NCBI GenBank assembly: GCA_958295665.1
Contig: OY282558.1
Coordinates: 457,451,995-457,515,994, forward strand
Direction: 5' to 3'
Source: Tipula vernalis
Lineage: Eukaryota > Arthropoda > Insecta > Diptera > Tipulidae
Length of the DNA: 64,000 bases
Numbering within the stretch: the stretch's first letter is position 1; every line of letters starts with the position of its first letter. This document shows, in pieces, positions 41,874 to 53,825 of the stretch. A program made the position numbers and the translations under genes. The notes beneath the pieces were generated by a model. The model was given only the letters and a program-made list of their open reading frames with translations, did not search any database and had not been told where the DNA came from.

Positions 41874-43744
41874 CTTCGAATCGATTTTTCTGTGAAATGT
41901 ATGGAAATAATCAACCAATTTTAATGCGGTTTGGCATAACAATTTCAGGTCCCGAGACCTATCATTTGAGGTATCAAAAACCGCAATCGGAGCACAATTG
42001 CAGATTTTGGATTTTTACAGCTCTGAATCGGCTGAGCTATAGTAAGGTGATTTTCTTTGAATCGAACTTTCTACGAAATGTATGGTATAGCAATTACAGG
42101 TGTCCTGACCTATCATTTGAGGTGTCAAGAACCGCAATCGGAGCACAATTGCAGATTTTGGATTTTTACAGCTCTGAATCGGCTGAGCTATAGTAAGGTG
42201 ATTTTCTTCGAATCGATTTTTCTGTGAAATGTATGGAAATAATCAACCAATTTTAATGCGGTTTGGCATAACAATTTCAGGTCCCGAGACCTATCATTTG
42301 AGGTATCAAAAACCGCAATCGGAGCACAATTGCAGATTTTGGATTTTTACAGCTCTGAATCGGCTGAGCTATAGTAAGGTGATTTTCTTCGAATCGATTT
42401 TTCTGTGAAATGTATGGAAATAATCAACCAATTTCAATGCGGTTTGGCATAACAATTACAGGTCCCGAGACCTATCATTTGAGGTATCAAAAACCGCAAT
42501 CGGAGCACAATTGCAGATTTTGGATTTTTACAGCTCTGAATCGGCTGAGCTATAGTAAGGTGATTTTCTTCGAATCGATTTTTCTGTGAAATGTATGGAA
42601 ATAATCAACTAATTTCAATGCGGTTTGGCATAACAATTACAGGTCCCGAGACCTATCATTTGAGGTATCAAAAACCGCAATCGGAGCACAATTGCAGATT
42701 TTGGATTTTTACAGCTCTGAATCGGCTGAGCTATAGTAAGGTGATTTTCTTTGAATCGAACTTTCTACGAAATGTATGGTATATTAATTACAGGTGTCCT
42801 GACCTATCATTTGAGGTGTCAAGAACCGCAATCGGAGCACAATTGCAGATTTTGGATTTTTACAGCTCTGAATCGGCTGAGCTATAGTAAGGTGATTTTC
42901 TTCGAATCGATTTTTCTGTGAAATGTATGGAAATAATCAACCAATTTTAATGCGGTTTGGCATAACAATTACAGGTCCCGAGACCTATCATTTGAGGTAT
43001 CAAAAACCGCAATCGGAGCACAATTGCAGATTTTGGATTTTTACAGCTCTGAATCGGCTGAGCTATAGTAAGGTGATTTTCTTCGAATCGATTTTTCTGT
43101 GAAATGTATGGAAATAATCAACCAATTTTAATGCGGTTTGGCATAACAATTTCAGGTCCCGAGACCTATCATTTGAGGTATCAAAAACCGCAATCGGAGC
43201 ACAATTGCAGATTTTGGATTTTTACAGCTCTGAATCGGCTGAGCTATAGTAAGGTGATTTTCTTTGAATCGAACTTTCTACGAAATGTATGGTATAGCAA
43301 TTACAGGTGTCCTGACCTATCATTTGAGGTGTCAAGAACCGCAATCGGAGCACAATTGCAGATTTTGGATTTTTACAGCTCTGAATCGGCTGAGCTATAG
43401 TAAGGTGATTTTCTTCGAATCGATTTTTCTGTGAAATGTATGGAAATAATCAACCAATTTTAATGCGGTTTGGCATAACAATTTCAGGTCCCGAGACCTA
43501 TCATTTGAGGTATCAAAAACCGCAATCGGAGCACAATTGCAGATTTTGGATTTTTACAGCTCTGAATCGGCTGAGCTATAGTAAGGTGATTTTCTTTGAA
43601 TCGAACTTTCTACGAAATGTATGGTATAGCAATTACAGGTGTCCTGACCTATCATTTGAGGTGTCAAGAACCGCAATCGGAGCACAATTGCAGATTTTGG
43701 ATTTTTACAGCTCTGAATCGGCTGAGCTATAGTAAGGTGATTTT

Positions 43745-43925
43745 CTTCGAATCGATTTTTCTGTGAAATGTATGGAAATAATCAACCAATTTTAATGCGG
43801 TTTGGCATAACAATTACAGGTCCCGAGACCTATCATTTGAGGTGTCAAGAACCGCAATCGGAGCACAATTGCAGATTTTGGATTTTTACAGCTCTGAATC
43901 GGCTGAGCTATAGTAAGGTGATTTT
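43745..43925 (+). repeat. B monomer with A-like GGTGTCAAGAACC
   Basis: This 181 bp monomer has the B-only 30 bp and GGTCCCGAGACC but then continues GAGGTGTCAAGAACCGC near 43838, the A form. B normally has GAGGTATCAAAAACCGC there. It looks like a B-to-A crossover or conversion between the GACCTATCATTTGAGG shared by both types and a later point in the identical 3' half. It lies at the start of a run of four B monomers (43745-44468). Confidence 0.85.
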
Positions 43926-44287
43926 CTTCGAATCGATTTTTCTGTGAAATGTATGGAAATAATCAACCAATTTTAATGCGGTTTGGCATAACAATTTCAG
44001 GTCCCGAGACCTATCATTTGAGGTATCAAAAACCGCAATCGGAGCACAATTGCAGATTTTGGATTTTTACAGCTCTGAATCGGCTGAGCTATAGTAAGGT
44101 GATTTTCTTCGAATCGATTTTTCTGTGAAATGTATGGAAATAATCAACCAATTTCAATGCGGTTTGGCATAACAATTACAGGTCCCGAGACCTATCATTT
44201 GAGGTATCAAAAACCGCAATCGGAGCACAATTGCAGATTTTGGATTTTTACAGCTCTGAATCGGCTGAGCTATAGTAAGGTGATTTT

Positions 44288-46671
44288 CTTCGAATCGATT
44301 TTTCTGTGAAATGTATGGAAATAATCAACCAATTTCAATGCGGTTTGGCATAACAATTACAGGTCCCGAGACCTATCATTTGAGGTATCAAAAACCGCAA
44401 TCGGAGCACAATTGCAGATTTTGGATTTTTACAGCTCTGAATCGGCTGAGCTATAGTAAGGTGATTTTCTTTGAATCGAACTTTCTACGAAATGTATGGT
44501 ATATTAATTACAGGTGTCCTGACCTATCATTTGAGGTGTCAAGAACCGCAATCGGAGCACAATTGCAGATTTTGGATTTTTACAGCTCTGAATCGGCTGA
44601 GCTATAGTAAGGTGATTTTCTTCGAATCGATTTTTCTGTGAAATGTATGGAAATAATCAACCAATTTTAATGCGGTTTGGCATAACAATTACAGGTCCCG
44701 AGACCTATCATTTGAGGTATCAAAAACCGCAATCGGAGCACAATTGCAGATTTTGGATTTTTACAGCTCTGAATCGGCTGAGCTATAGTAAGGTGATTTT
44801 CTTCGAATCGATTTTTCTGTGAAATGTATGGAAATAATCAACCAATTTTAATGCGGTTTGGCATAACAATTTCAGGTCCCGAGACCTATCATTTGAGGTA
44901 TCAAAAACCGCAATCGGAGCACAATTGCAGATTTTGGATTTTTACAGCTCTGAATCGGCTGAGCTATAGTAAGGTGATTTTCTTTGAATCGAACTTTCTA
45001 CGAAATGTATGGTATAGCAATTACAGGTGTCCTGACCTATCATTTGAGGTGTCAAGAACCGCAATCGGAGCACAATTGCAGATTTTGGATTTTTACAGCT
45101 CTGAATCGGCTGAGCTATAGTAAGGTGATTTTCTTCGAATCGATTTTTCTGTAAAATGTATGGAAATAATCAACCAATTTTAATGCGGTTTGGCATAACA
45201 ATTACAGGTCCCGAGACCTATCATTTGAGGTATCAAAAACCGCAATCGGAGCACAATTGCAGATTTTGGATTTTTACAGCTCTGAATCGGCTGAGCTATA
45301 GTAAGGTGATTTTCTTTGAATCGAACTTTCTACGAAATGTATGGTATAGCAATTACAGGTGTCCTGACCTATCATTTGAGGTGTCAAGAACCGCAATCGG
45401 AGCACAATTGCAGATTTTGGATTTTTACAGCTCTGAATCGGCTGAGCTATAGTAAGGTGATTTTCTTCGAATCGATTTTTCTGTGAAATGTATGGAAATA
45501 ATCAACCAATTTTAATGCGGTTTGGCATAACAATTTCAGGTCCCGAGACCTATCATTTGAGGTATCAAAAACCGCAATCGGAGCACAATTGCAGATTTTG
45601 GATTTTTACAGCTCTGAATCGGCTGAGCTATAGTAAGGTGATTTTCTTTGAATCGAACTTTCTACGAAATGTATGGTATAGCAATTACAGGTGTCCTGAC
45701 CTATCATTTGAGGTGTCAAGAACCGCAATCGGAGCACAATTGCAGATTTTGGATTTTTACAGCTCTGAATCGGCTGAGCTATAGTAAGGTGATTTTCTTC
45801 GAATCGATTTTTCTGTGAAATGTATGGAAATAATCAACCAATTTTAATGCGGTTTGGCATAACAATTACAGGTCCCGAGACCTATCATTTGAGGTATCAA
45901 AAACCGCAATCGGAGCACAATTGCAGATTTTGGATTTTTACAGCTCTGAATCGGCTGAGCTATAGTAAGGTGATTTTCTTCGAATCGATTTTTCTGTGAA
46001 ATGTATGGAAATAATCAACCAATTTTAATGCGGTTTGGCATAACAATTTCAGGTCCCGAGACCTATCATTTGAGGTATCAAAAACCGCAATCGGAGCACA
46101 ATTGCAGATTTTGGATTTTTACAGCTCTGAATCGGCTGAGCTATAGTAAGGTGATTTTCTTTGAATCGAACTTTCTACGAAATGTATGGTATAGCAATTA
46201 CAGGTGTCCTGACCTATCATTTGAGGTGTCAAGAACCGCAATCGGAGCACAATTGCAGATTTTGGATTTTTACAGCTCTGAATCGGCTGAGCTATAGTAA
46301 GGTGATTTTCTTCGAATCGATTTTTCTGTGAAATGTATGGAAATAATCAACCAATTTTAATGCGGTTTGGCATAACAATTTCAGGTCCCGAGACCTATCA
46401 TTTGAGGTATCAAAAACCGCAATCGGAGCACAATTGCAGATTTTGGATTTTTACAGCTCTGAATCGGCTGAGCTATAGTAAGGTGATTTTCTTCGAATCG
46501 ATTTTTCTGTGAAATGTATGGAAATAATCAACCAATTTCAATGCGGTTTGGCATAACAATTACAGGTCCCGAGACCTATCATTTGAGGTATCAAAAACCG
46601 CAATCGGAGCACAATTGCAGATTTTGGATTTTTACAGCTCTGAATCGGCTGAGCTATAACAAGGTGATTTT
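44288..46671 (+). repeat. 14-monomer higher-order repeat, copy 2 (2,384 bp)
   Basis: Same 14-monomer order as 33940-36322, with 9 B and 5 A (9 x 181 + 5 x 151 = 2,384). It also opens with CAATTTCAATG in B and GTATATTAATTAC in A (near 44500). Its last B (46491) has a private GAGCTATAACAAGG, and B 45133 has CTGTAAAATG. The two copies lie 10,348 bp apart, with shorter related units between them. Confidence 0.9.
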
Positions 46672-49600
46672 CTTCGAATCGATTTTTCTGTGAAATGTAT
46701 GGAAATAATCAACCAATTTCAATGCGGTTTGGCATAACAATTACAGGTCCCGAGACCTATCATTTGAGGTATCAAAAACCGCAATCGGAGCACAATTGCA
46801 GATTTTGGATTTTTACAGCTCTGAATCGGCTGAGCTATAGTAAGGTGATTTTCTTTGAATCGAACTTTCTACGAAATGTATGGTATATTAATTACAGGTG
46901 TCCTGACCTATCATTTGAGGTGTCAAGAACCGCAATCGGAGCACAATTGCAGATTTTGGATTTTTACAGCTCTGAATCGGCTGAGCTATAGTAAGGTGAT
47001 TTTCTTCGAATCGATTTTTCTGTGAAATGTATGGAAATAATCAACCAATTTTAATGCGGTTTGGCATAACAATTACAGGTCCCGAGACCTATCATTTGAG
47101 GTATCAAAAACCGCAATCGGAGCACAATTGCAGATTTTGGATTTTTACAGCTCTGAATCGGCTGAGCTATAGTAAGGTGATTTTCTTCGAATCGATTTTT
47201 CTGTGAAATGTATGGAAATAATCAACCAATTTTAATGCGGTTTGGCATAACAATTTCAGGTCCCGAGACCTATCATTTGAGGTATCAAAAACCGCAATCG
47301 GAGCACAATTGCAGATTTTGGATTTTTACAGCTCTGAATCGGCTGAGCTATAGTAAGGTGATTTTCTTTGAATCGAACTTTCTACGAAATGTATGGTATA
47401 GCAATTACAGGTGTCCTGACCTATCATTTGAGGTGTCAAGAACCGCAATCGGAGCACAATTGCAGATTTTGGATTTTTACAGCTCTGAATCGGCTGAGCT
47501 ATAGTAAGGTGATTTTCTTCGAATCGATTTTTCTGTGAAATGTATGGAAATAATCAACCAATTTTAATGCGGTTTGGCATAACAATTTCAGGTCCCGAGA
47601 CCTATCATTTGAGGTATCAAAAACCGCAATCGGAGCACAATTGCAGATTTTGGATTTTTACAGCTCTGAATCGGCTGAGCTATAGTAAGGTGATTTTCTT
47701 TGAATCGAACTTTCTACGAAATGTATGGTATAGCAATTACAGGTGTCCTGACCTATCATTTGAGGTGTCAAGAACCGCAATCGGAGCACAATTGCAGATT
47801 TTGGATTTTTACAGCTCTGAATCGGCTGAGCTATAGTAAGGTGATTTTCTTTGAATCGAACTTTCTACGAAATGTATGGTATAGCAATTACAGGTGTCCT
47901 GACCTATCATTTGAGGTGTCAAGAACCGCAATCGGAGCACAATTGCAGATTTTGGATTTTTACAGCTCTGAATCGGCTGAGCTATAGTAAGGTGATTTTC
48001 TTTGAATCGAACTTTCTACGAAATGTATGGTATAGCAATTACAGGTGTCCTGACCTATCATTTGAGGTGTCAAGAACCGCAATCGGAGCACAATTGCAGA
48101 TTTTGGATTTTTACAGCTCTGAATCGGCTGAGCTATAGTAAGGTGATTTTCTTCGAATCGATTTTTCTGTGAAATGTATGGAAATAATCAACCAATTTCA
48201 ATGCGGTTTGGCATAACAATTACAGGTCCCGAGACCTATCATTTGAGGTATCAAAAACCGCAATCGGAGCACAATTGCAGATTTTGGATTTTTACAGCTC
48301 TGAATCGGCTGAGCTATAGTAAGGTGATTTTCTTTGAATCGAACTTTCTACGAAATGTATGGTATAGCAATTACAGGTGTCCTGACCTATCATTTGAGGT
48401 GTCAAGAACCGCAATCGGAGCACAATTGCAGATTTTGGATTTTTACAGCTCTGAATCGGCTGAGCTATAGTAAGGTGATTTTCTTCGAATCGATTTTTCT
48501 GTGAAATGTATGGAAATAATCAACCAATTTTAATGCGGTTTGGCATAACAATTTCAGGTCCCGAGACCTATCATTTGAGGTATCAAAAACCGCAATCGGA
48601 GCACAATTGCAGATTTTGGATTTTTACAGCTCTGAATCGGCTGAGCTATAGTAAGGTGATTTTCTTCGAATCGATTTTTCTGTGAAATGTATGGAAATAA
48701 TCAACCAATTTTAATGCGGTTTGGCATAACAATTACAGGTCCCGAGACCTATCATTTGAGGTATCAAAAACCGCAATCGGAGCACAATTGCAGATTTTGG
48801 ATTTTTACAGCTCTGAATCGGCTGAGCTATAGTAAGGTGATTTTCTTTGAATCGAACTTTCTACGAAATGTATGGTATAGCAATTACAGGTGTCCTGACC
48901 TATCATTTGAGGTGTCAAGAACCGCAATCGGAGCACAATTGCAGATTTTGGATTTTTACAGCTCTGAATCGGCTGAGCTATAGTAAGGTGATTTTCTTTG
49001 AATCGAACTTTCTACGAAATGTATGGTATAGCAATTACAGGTGTCCTGACCTATCATTTGAGGTGTCAAGAACCGCAATCGGAGCACAATTGCAGATTTT
49101 GGATTTTTACAGCTCTGAATCGGCTGAGCTATAGTAAGGTGATTTTCTTTGAATCGAACTTTCTACGAAATGTATGGTATAGCAATTACAGGTGTCCTGA
49201 CCTATCATTTGAGGTGTCAAGAACCGCAATCGGAGCACAATTGCAGATTTTGGATTTTTACAGCTCTGAATCGGCTGAGCTATAGTAAGGTGATTTTCTT
49301 TGAATCGAACTTTCTACGAAATGTATGGTATAGCAATTACAGGTGTCCTGACCTATCATTTGAGGTGTCAAGAACCGCAATCGGAGCACAATTGCAGATT
49401 TTGGATTTTTACAGCTCTGAATCGGCTGAGCTATAGTAAGGTGATTTTCTTCGAATCGATTTTTCTGTGAAATGTATGGAAATAATCAACCAATTTCAAT
49501 GCGGTTTGGCATAACAATTACAGGTCCCGAGACCTATCATTTGAGGTATCAAAAACCGCAATCGGAGCACAATTGCAGATTTTGGATTTTTACAGCTCTG

Positions 49601-50444
49601 AATCGGCTGAGCTATAGTAAGGTGATTTTCTTTGAATCGAACTTTCTACGAAATGTATGGTATAGCAATTACAGGTGTCCTGACCTATCATTTGAGGTGT
49701 CAAGAACCGCAATCGGAGCACAATTGCAGATTTTGGATTTTTACAGCTCTGAATCGGCTGAGCTATAGTAAGGTGATTTTCTTCGAATCGATTTTTCTGT
49801 GAAATGTATGGAAATAATCAACCAATTTTAATGCGGTTTGGCATAACAATTACAGGTCCCGAGACCTATCATTTGAGGTATCAAAAACCGCAATCGGAGC
49901 ACAATTGCAGATTTTGGATTTTTACAGCTCTGAATCGGCTGAGCTATAGTAAGGTGATTTTCTTTGAATCGAACTTTCTACGAAATGTATGGTATAGCAA
50001 TTACAGGTGTCCTGACCTATCATTTGAGGTGTCAAGAACCGCAATCGGAGCACAATTGCAGATTTTGGATTTTTACAGCTCTGAATCGGCTGAGCTATAG
50101 TAAGGTGATTTTCTTCGAATCGATTTTTCTGTGAAATGTATGGAAATAATCAACCAATTTTAATGCGGTTTGGCATAACAATTACAGGTCCCGAGACCTA
50201 TCATTTGAGGTATCAAAAACCGCAATCGGAGCACAATTGCAGATTTTGGATTTTTACAGCTCTGAATCGGCTGAGCTATAGTAAGGTGATTTTCTTTGAA
50301 TCGAACTTTCTACGAAATGTATGGTATAGCAATTACAGGTGTCCTGACCTATCATTTGAGGTGTCAAGAACCGCAATCGGAGCACAATTGCAGATTTTGG
50401 ATTTTTACAGCTCTGAATCGGCTGAGCTATAGTAAGGTGATTTC

Positions 50445-50595
50445 CTTCGAATCGATTTTTCTGTGAAATGTATGGTATAGCAATTACAGGTGTCCTGACC
50501 TATCATTTGAGGTGTCAAGAACCGCAATCGGAGCACAATTGCAGATTTTGGATTTTTACAGCTCTGAATCGGCTGAGCTATAGTAAGGTGATTTT
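50445..50595 (+). repeat. Hybrid B/A monomer (151 bp)
   Basis: The unit starts as B (CCTTCGAATCGATTTTTCTG with GTGAAATGTATGG) and then continues as A (TATAGCAATTACAGG, GGTGTCCTGACC, GGTGTCAAG). The switch falls in or beside GAAATGTATGG, the last sequence shared by A and B before the 30 bp difference. Length is that of A. The preceding GTGATTTCC instead of GTGATTTTC is a private substitution at the boundary. This is the clearest A/B recombinant monomer in the window. Confidence 0.92.
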
Positions 50596-51923
50596 CTTTG
50601 AATCGAACTTTCTACGAAATGTATGGTATAGCAATTACAGGTGTCCTGACCTATCATTTGAGGTGTCAAGAACCGCAATCGGAGCACAATTGCAGATTTT
50701 GGATTTTTACAGCTCTGAATCGGCTGAGCTATAGTAAGGTGATTTTCTTCGAATCGATTTTTCTGTGAAATGTATGGAAATAATCAACCAATTTCAATGC
50801 GGTTTGGCATAACAATTACAGGTCCCGAGACCTATCATTTGAGGTATCAAAAACCGCAATCGGAGCACAATTGCAGATTTTGGATTTTTACAGCTCTGAA
50901 TCGGCTGAGCTATAGTAAGGTGATTTTCTTTGAATCGAACTTTCTACGAAATGTATGGTATAGCAATTACAGGTGTCCTGACCTATCATTTGAGGTGTCA
51001 AGAACCGCAATCGGAGCACAATTGCAGATTTTGGATTTTTACAGCTCTGAATCGGCTGAGCTATAGTAAGGTGATTTTCTTCGAATCGATTTTTCTGTGA
51101 AATGTATGGAAATAATCAACCAATTTTAATGCGGTTTGGCATAACAATTACAGGTCCCGAGACCTATCATTTGAGGTATCAAAAACCGCAATCGGAGCAC
51201 AATTGCAGATTTTGGATTTTTACAGCTCTGAATCGGCTGAGCTATAGTAAGGTGATTTTCTTTGAATCGAACTTTCTACGAAATGTATGGTATAGCAATT
51301 ACAGGTGTCCTGACCTATCATTTGAGGTGTCAAGAACCGCAATCGGAGCACAATTGCAGATTTTGGATTTTTACAGCTCTGAATCGGCTGAGCTATAGTA
51401 AGGTGATTTTCTTCGAATCGATTTTTCTGTGAAATGTATGGAAATAATCAACCAATTTTAATGCGGTTTGGCATAACAATTTCAGGTCCCGAGACCTATC
51501 ATTTGAGGTATCAAAAACCGCAATCGGAGCACAATTGCAGATTTTGGATTTTTACAGCTCTGAATCGGCTGAGCTATAGTAAGGTGATTTTCTTCGAATC
51601 GATTTTTCTGTGAAATGTATGGAAATAATCAACCAATTTTAATGCGGTTTGGCATAACAATTTCAGGTCCCGAGACCTATCATTTGAGGTATCAAAATCC
51701 GCAATCGGAGCACAATTGCAGATTTTGGATTTTTACAGCTCTGAATCGGCTGAGCTATAGTAAGGTGATTTTCTTTGAATCGAACTTTCTACGAAATGTA
51801 TGGTATAGCAATTACAGGTGTCCTGACCTATCATTTGAGGTGTCAAGAACCGCAATCGGAGCACAATTGCAGATTTTGGATTTTTACAGCTCTGAATCGG
51901 CTGAGCTATAGTAAGGTGATTTT

Positions 51924-53825
51924 CTTCGAATCGATTTTTCTGTGAAATGTATGGAAATAATCAACCAATTTTAATGCGGTTTGGCATAACAATTACAGGT
52001 CCCGAGACCTATCATTTGAGGTATCAAAAACCGCAATCGGAGCACAATTGCAGATTTTGGATTTTTACAGCTCTGAATCGGCTGAGCTATAGTAAGGTGA
52101 TTTTCTTTGAATCGAACTTTCTACGAAATGTATGGTATAGCAATTACAGGTGTCCTGACCTATCATTTGAGGTGTCAAGAACCGCAATCGGAGCACAATT
52201 GCAGATTTTGGATTTTTACAGCTCTGAATCGGCTGAGCTATAGTAAGGTGATTTTCTTTGAATCGAACTTTCTACGAAATGTATGGTATAGCAATTACAG
52301 GTGTCCTGACCTATCATTTGAGGTGTCAAGAACCGCAATCGGAGCACAATTGCAGATTTTGGATTTTTGCAGCTCTGAATCGGCTGAGCTATAGTAAGGT
52401 GATTTTCTTTGAATCGAACTTTCTACGAAATGTATGGTATAGCAATTACAGGTGTCCTGACCTATCATTTGAGGTGTCAAGAACCGCAATCGGAGCACAA
52501 TTGCAGATTTTGGATTTTTACAGCTCTGAATCGGCTGAGCTATAGTAAGGTGATTTTCTTCGAATCGATTTTTCTGTGAAATGTATGGAAATAATCAACC
52601 AATTTCAATGCGGTTTGGCATAACAATTACAGGTCCCGAGACCTATCATTTGAGGTATCAAAAACCGCAATCGGAGCACAATTGCAGATTTTGGATTTTT
52701 ACAGCTCTGAATCGGCTGAGCTATAGTAAGGTGATTTTCTTTGAATCGAACTTTCTACGAAATGTATGGTATAGCAATTACAGGTGTCCTGACCTATCAT
52801 TTGAGGTGTCAAGAACCGCAATCGGAGCACAATTGCAGATTTTGGATTTTTACAGCTCTGAATCGGCTGAGCTATAGTAAGGTGATTTTCTTTGAATCGA
52901 ACTTTCTACGAAATGTATGGTATAGCAATTACAGGTGTCCTGACCTATCATTTGAGGTGTCAAGAACCGCAATCGGAGCACAATTGCAGATTTTGGATTT
53001 TTACAGCTCTGAATCGGCTGAGCTATAGTAAGGTGATTTTCTTTGAATCGAACTTTCTACGAAATGTATGGTATAGCAATTACAGGTGTCCTGACCTATC
53101 ATTTGAGGTGTCAAGAACCGCAATCGGAGCACAATTGCAGATTTTGGATTTTTACAGCTCTGAATCGGCTGAGCTATAGTAAGGTGATTTTCTTCGAATC
53201 GATTTTTCTGTGAAATGTATGGAAATAATCAACCAATTTTAATGCGGTTTGGCATAACAATTACAGGTCCCGAGACCTATCATTTGAGGTATCAAAAACC
53301 GCAATCGGAGCACAATTGCAGATTTTGGATTTTTACAGCTCTGAATCGGCTGAGCTATAGTAAGGTGATTTTCTTTGAATCGAACTTTCTACGAAATGTA
53401 TGGTATAGCAATTACAGGTGTCCTGACCTATCATTTGAGGTGTCAAGAACCGCAATCGGAGCACAATTGCAGATTTTGGATTTTTACAGCTCTGAATCGG
53501 CTGAGCTATAGTAAGGTGATTTTCTTTGAATCGAACTTTCTACGAAATGTATGGTATAGCAATTACAGGTGTCCTGACCTATCATTTGAGGTGTCAAGAA
53601 CCGCAATCGGAGCACAATTGCAGATTTTGGATTTTTACAGCTCTGAATCGGCTGAGCTATAGTAAGGTGATTTTCTTTGAATCGAACTTTCTACGAAATG
53701 TATGGTATAGCAATTACAGGTGTCCTGACCTATCATTTGAGGTGTCAAGAACCGCAATCGGAGCACAATTGCAGATTTTGGATTTTTACAGCTCTGAATC
53801 GGCTGAGCTATAGTAAGGTGATTTT
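51924..53825 (+). repeat. Three tandem BAAA units of 634 bp
   Basis: Starts at 51924, 52558 and 53192, each one B followed by three A (181 + 453 = 634). Only the second unit's B carries CAATTTCAATG, so the copies are not simple clones of one another. This is a fourth kind of higher-order unit, besides BA, BAB and the 14-mer. Confidence 0.9.

Larger units (their letters stand above)
32401..48150 (+). repeat. B-rich block with higher-order repeats
   Basis: B outnumbers A. Runs of two to four B monomers alternate with BA dimers. A distinctive B variant, CCAATTTCAATGCGG in place of CCAATTTTAATGCGG, marks higher-order unit starts at 33940, 36323, 42568, 44288 and 46672, each preceded by a second B with the same variant. 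BAAA tetramers occur at 38888 and 47517, each followed by another CAATTTCAATG dimer (39522 and 48151). The two regions match from B 38375 and B 47004 at an offset of 8,629 bp. Confidence 0.88.
48151..53825 (+). repeat. A-rich block
   Basis: Runs of A dominate: A 48845, 48996, 49147 and 49298 form a tandem of four, the longest A run I see. Three BAAA tetramers follow at 51924, 52558 and 53192. B monomers with CAATTTCAATG occur at 48151, 49449, 50747 and 52558. Neighbouring A copies are almost identical. One A (52256) reads TTTTTGCAGCTC near 52365, which opens a 67-codon minus-strand frame; I do not regard that as a gene. Confidence 0.88.

Noticed and set aside
48151..50746. Apparent 1,298 bp higher-order period between CAATTTCAATG monomers at 48151, 49449 and 50747
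   Set aside because: The equal spacing comes from equal counts (five A-length and three B) in different orders: BA, B, BAAAA against BA, BA, BA, hybrid, A. It is not evidence of a copied unit.
52295..52498. 67-codon open frame on the minus strand
   Set aside because: It exists only because one A monomer has TTTTTGCAGC in place of TTTTTACAGC, which removes a stop on the other strand. Neighbouring copies lack it.
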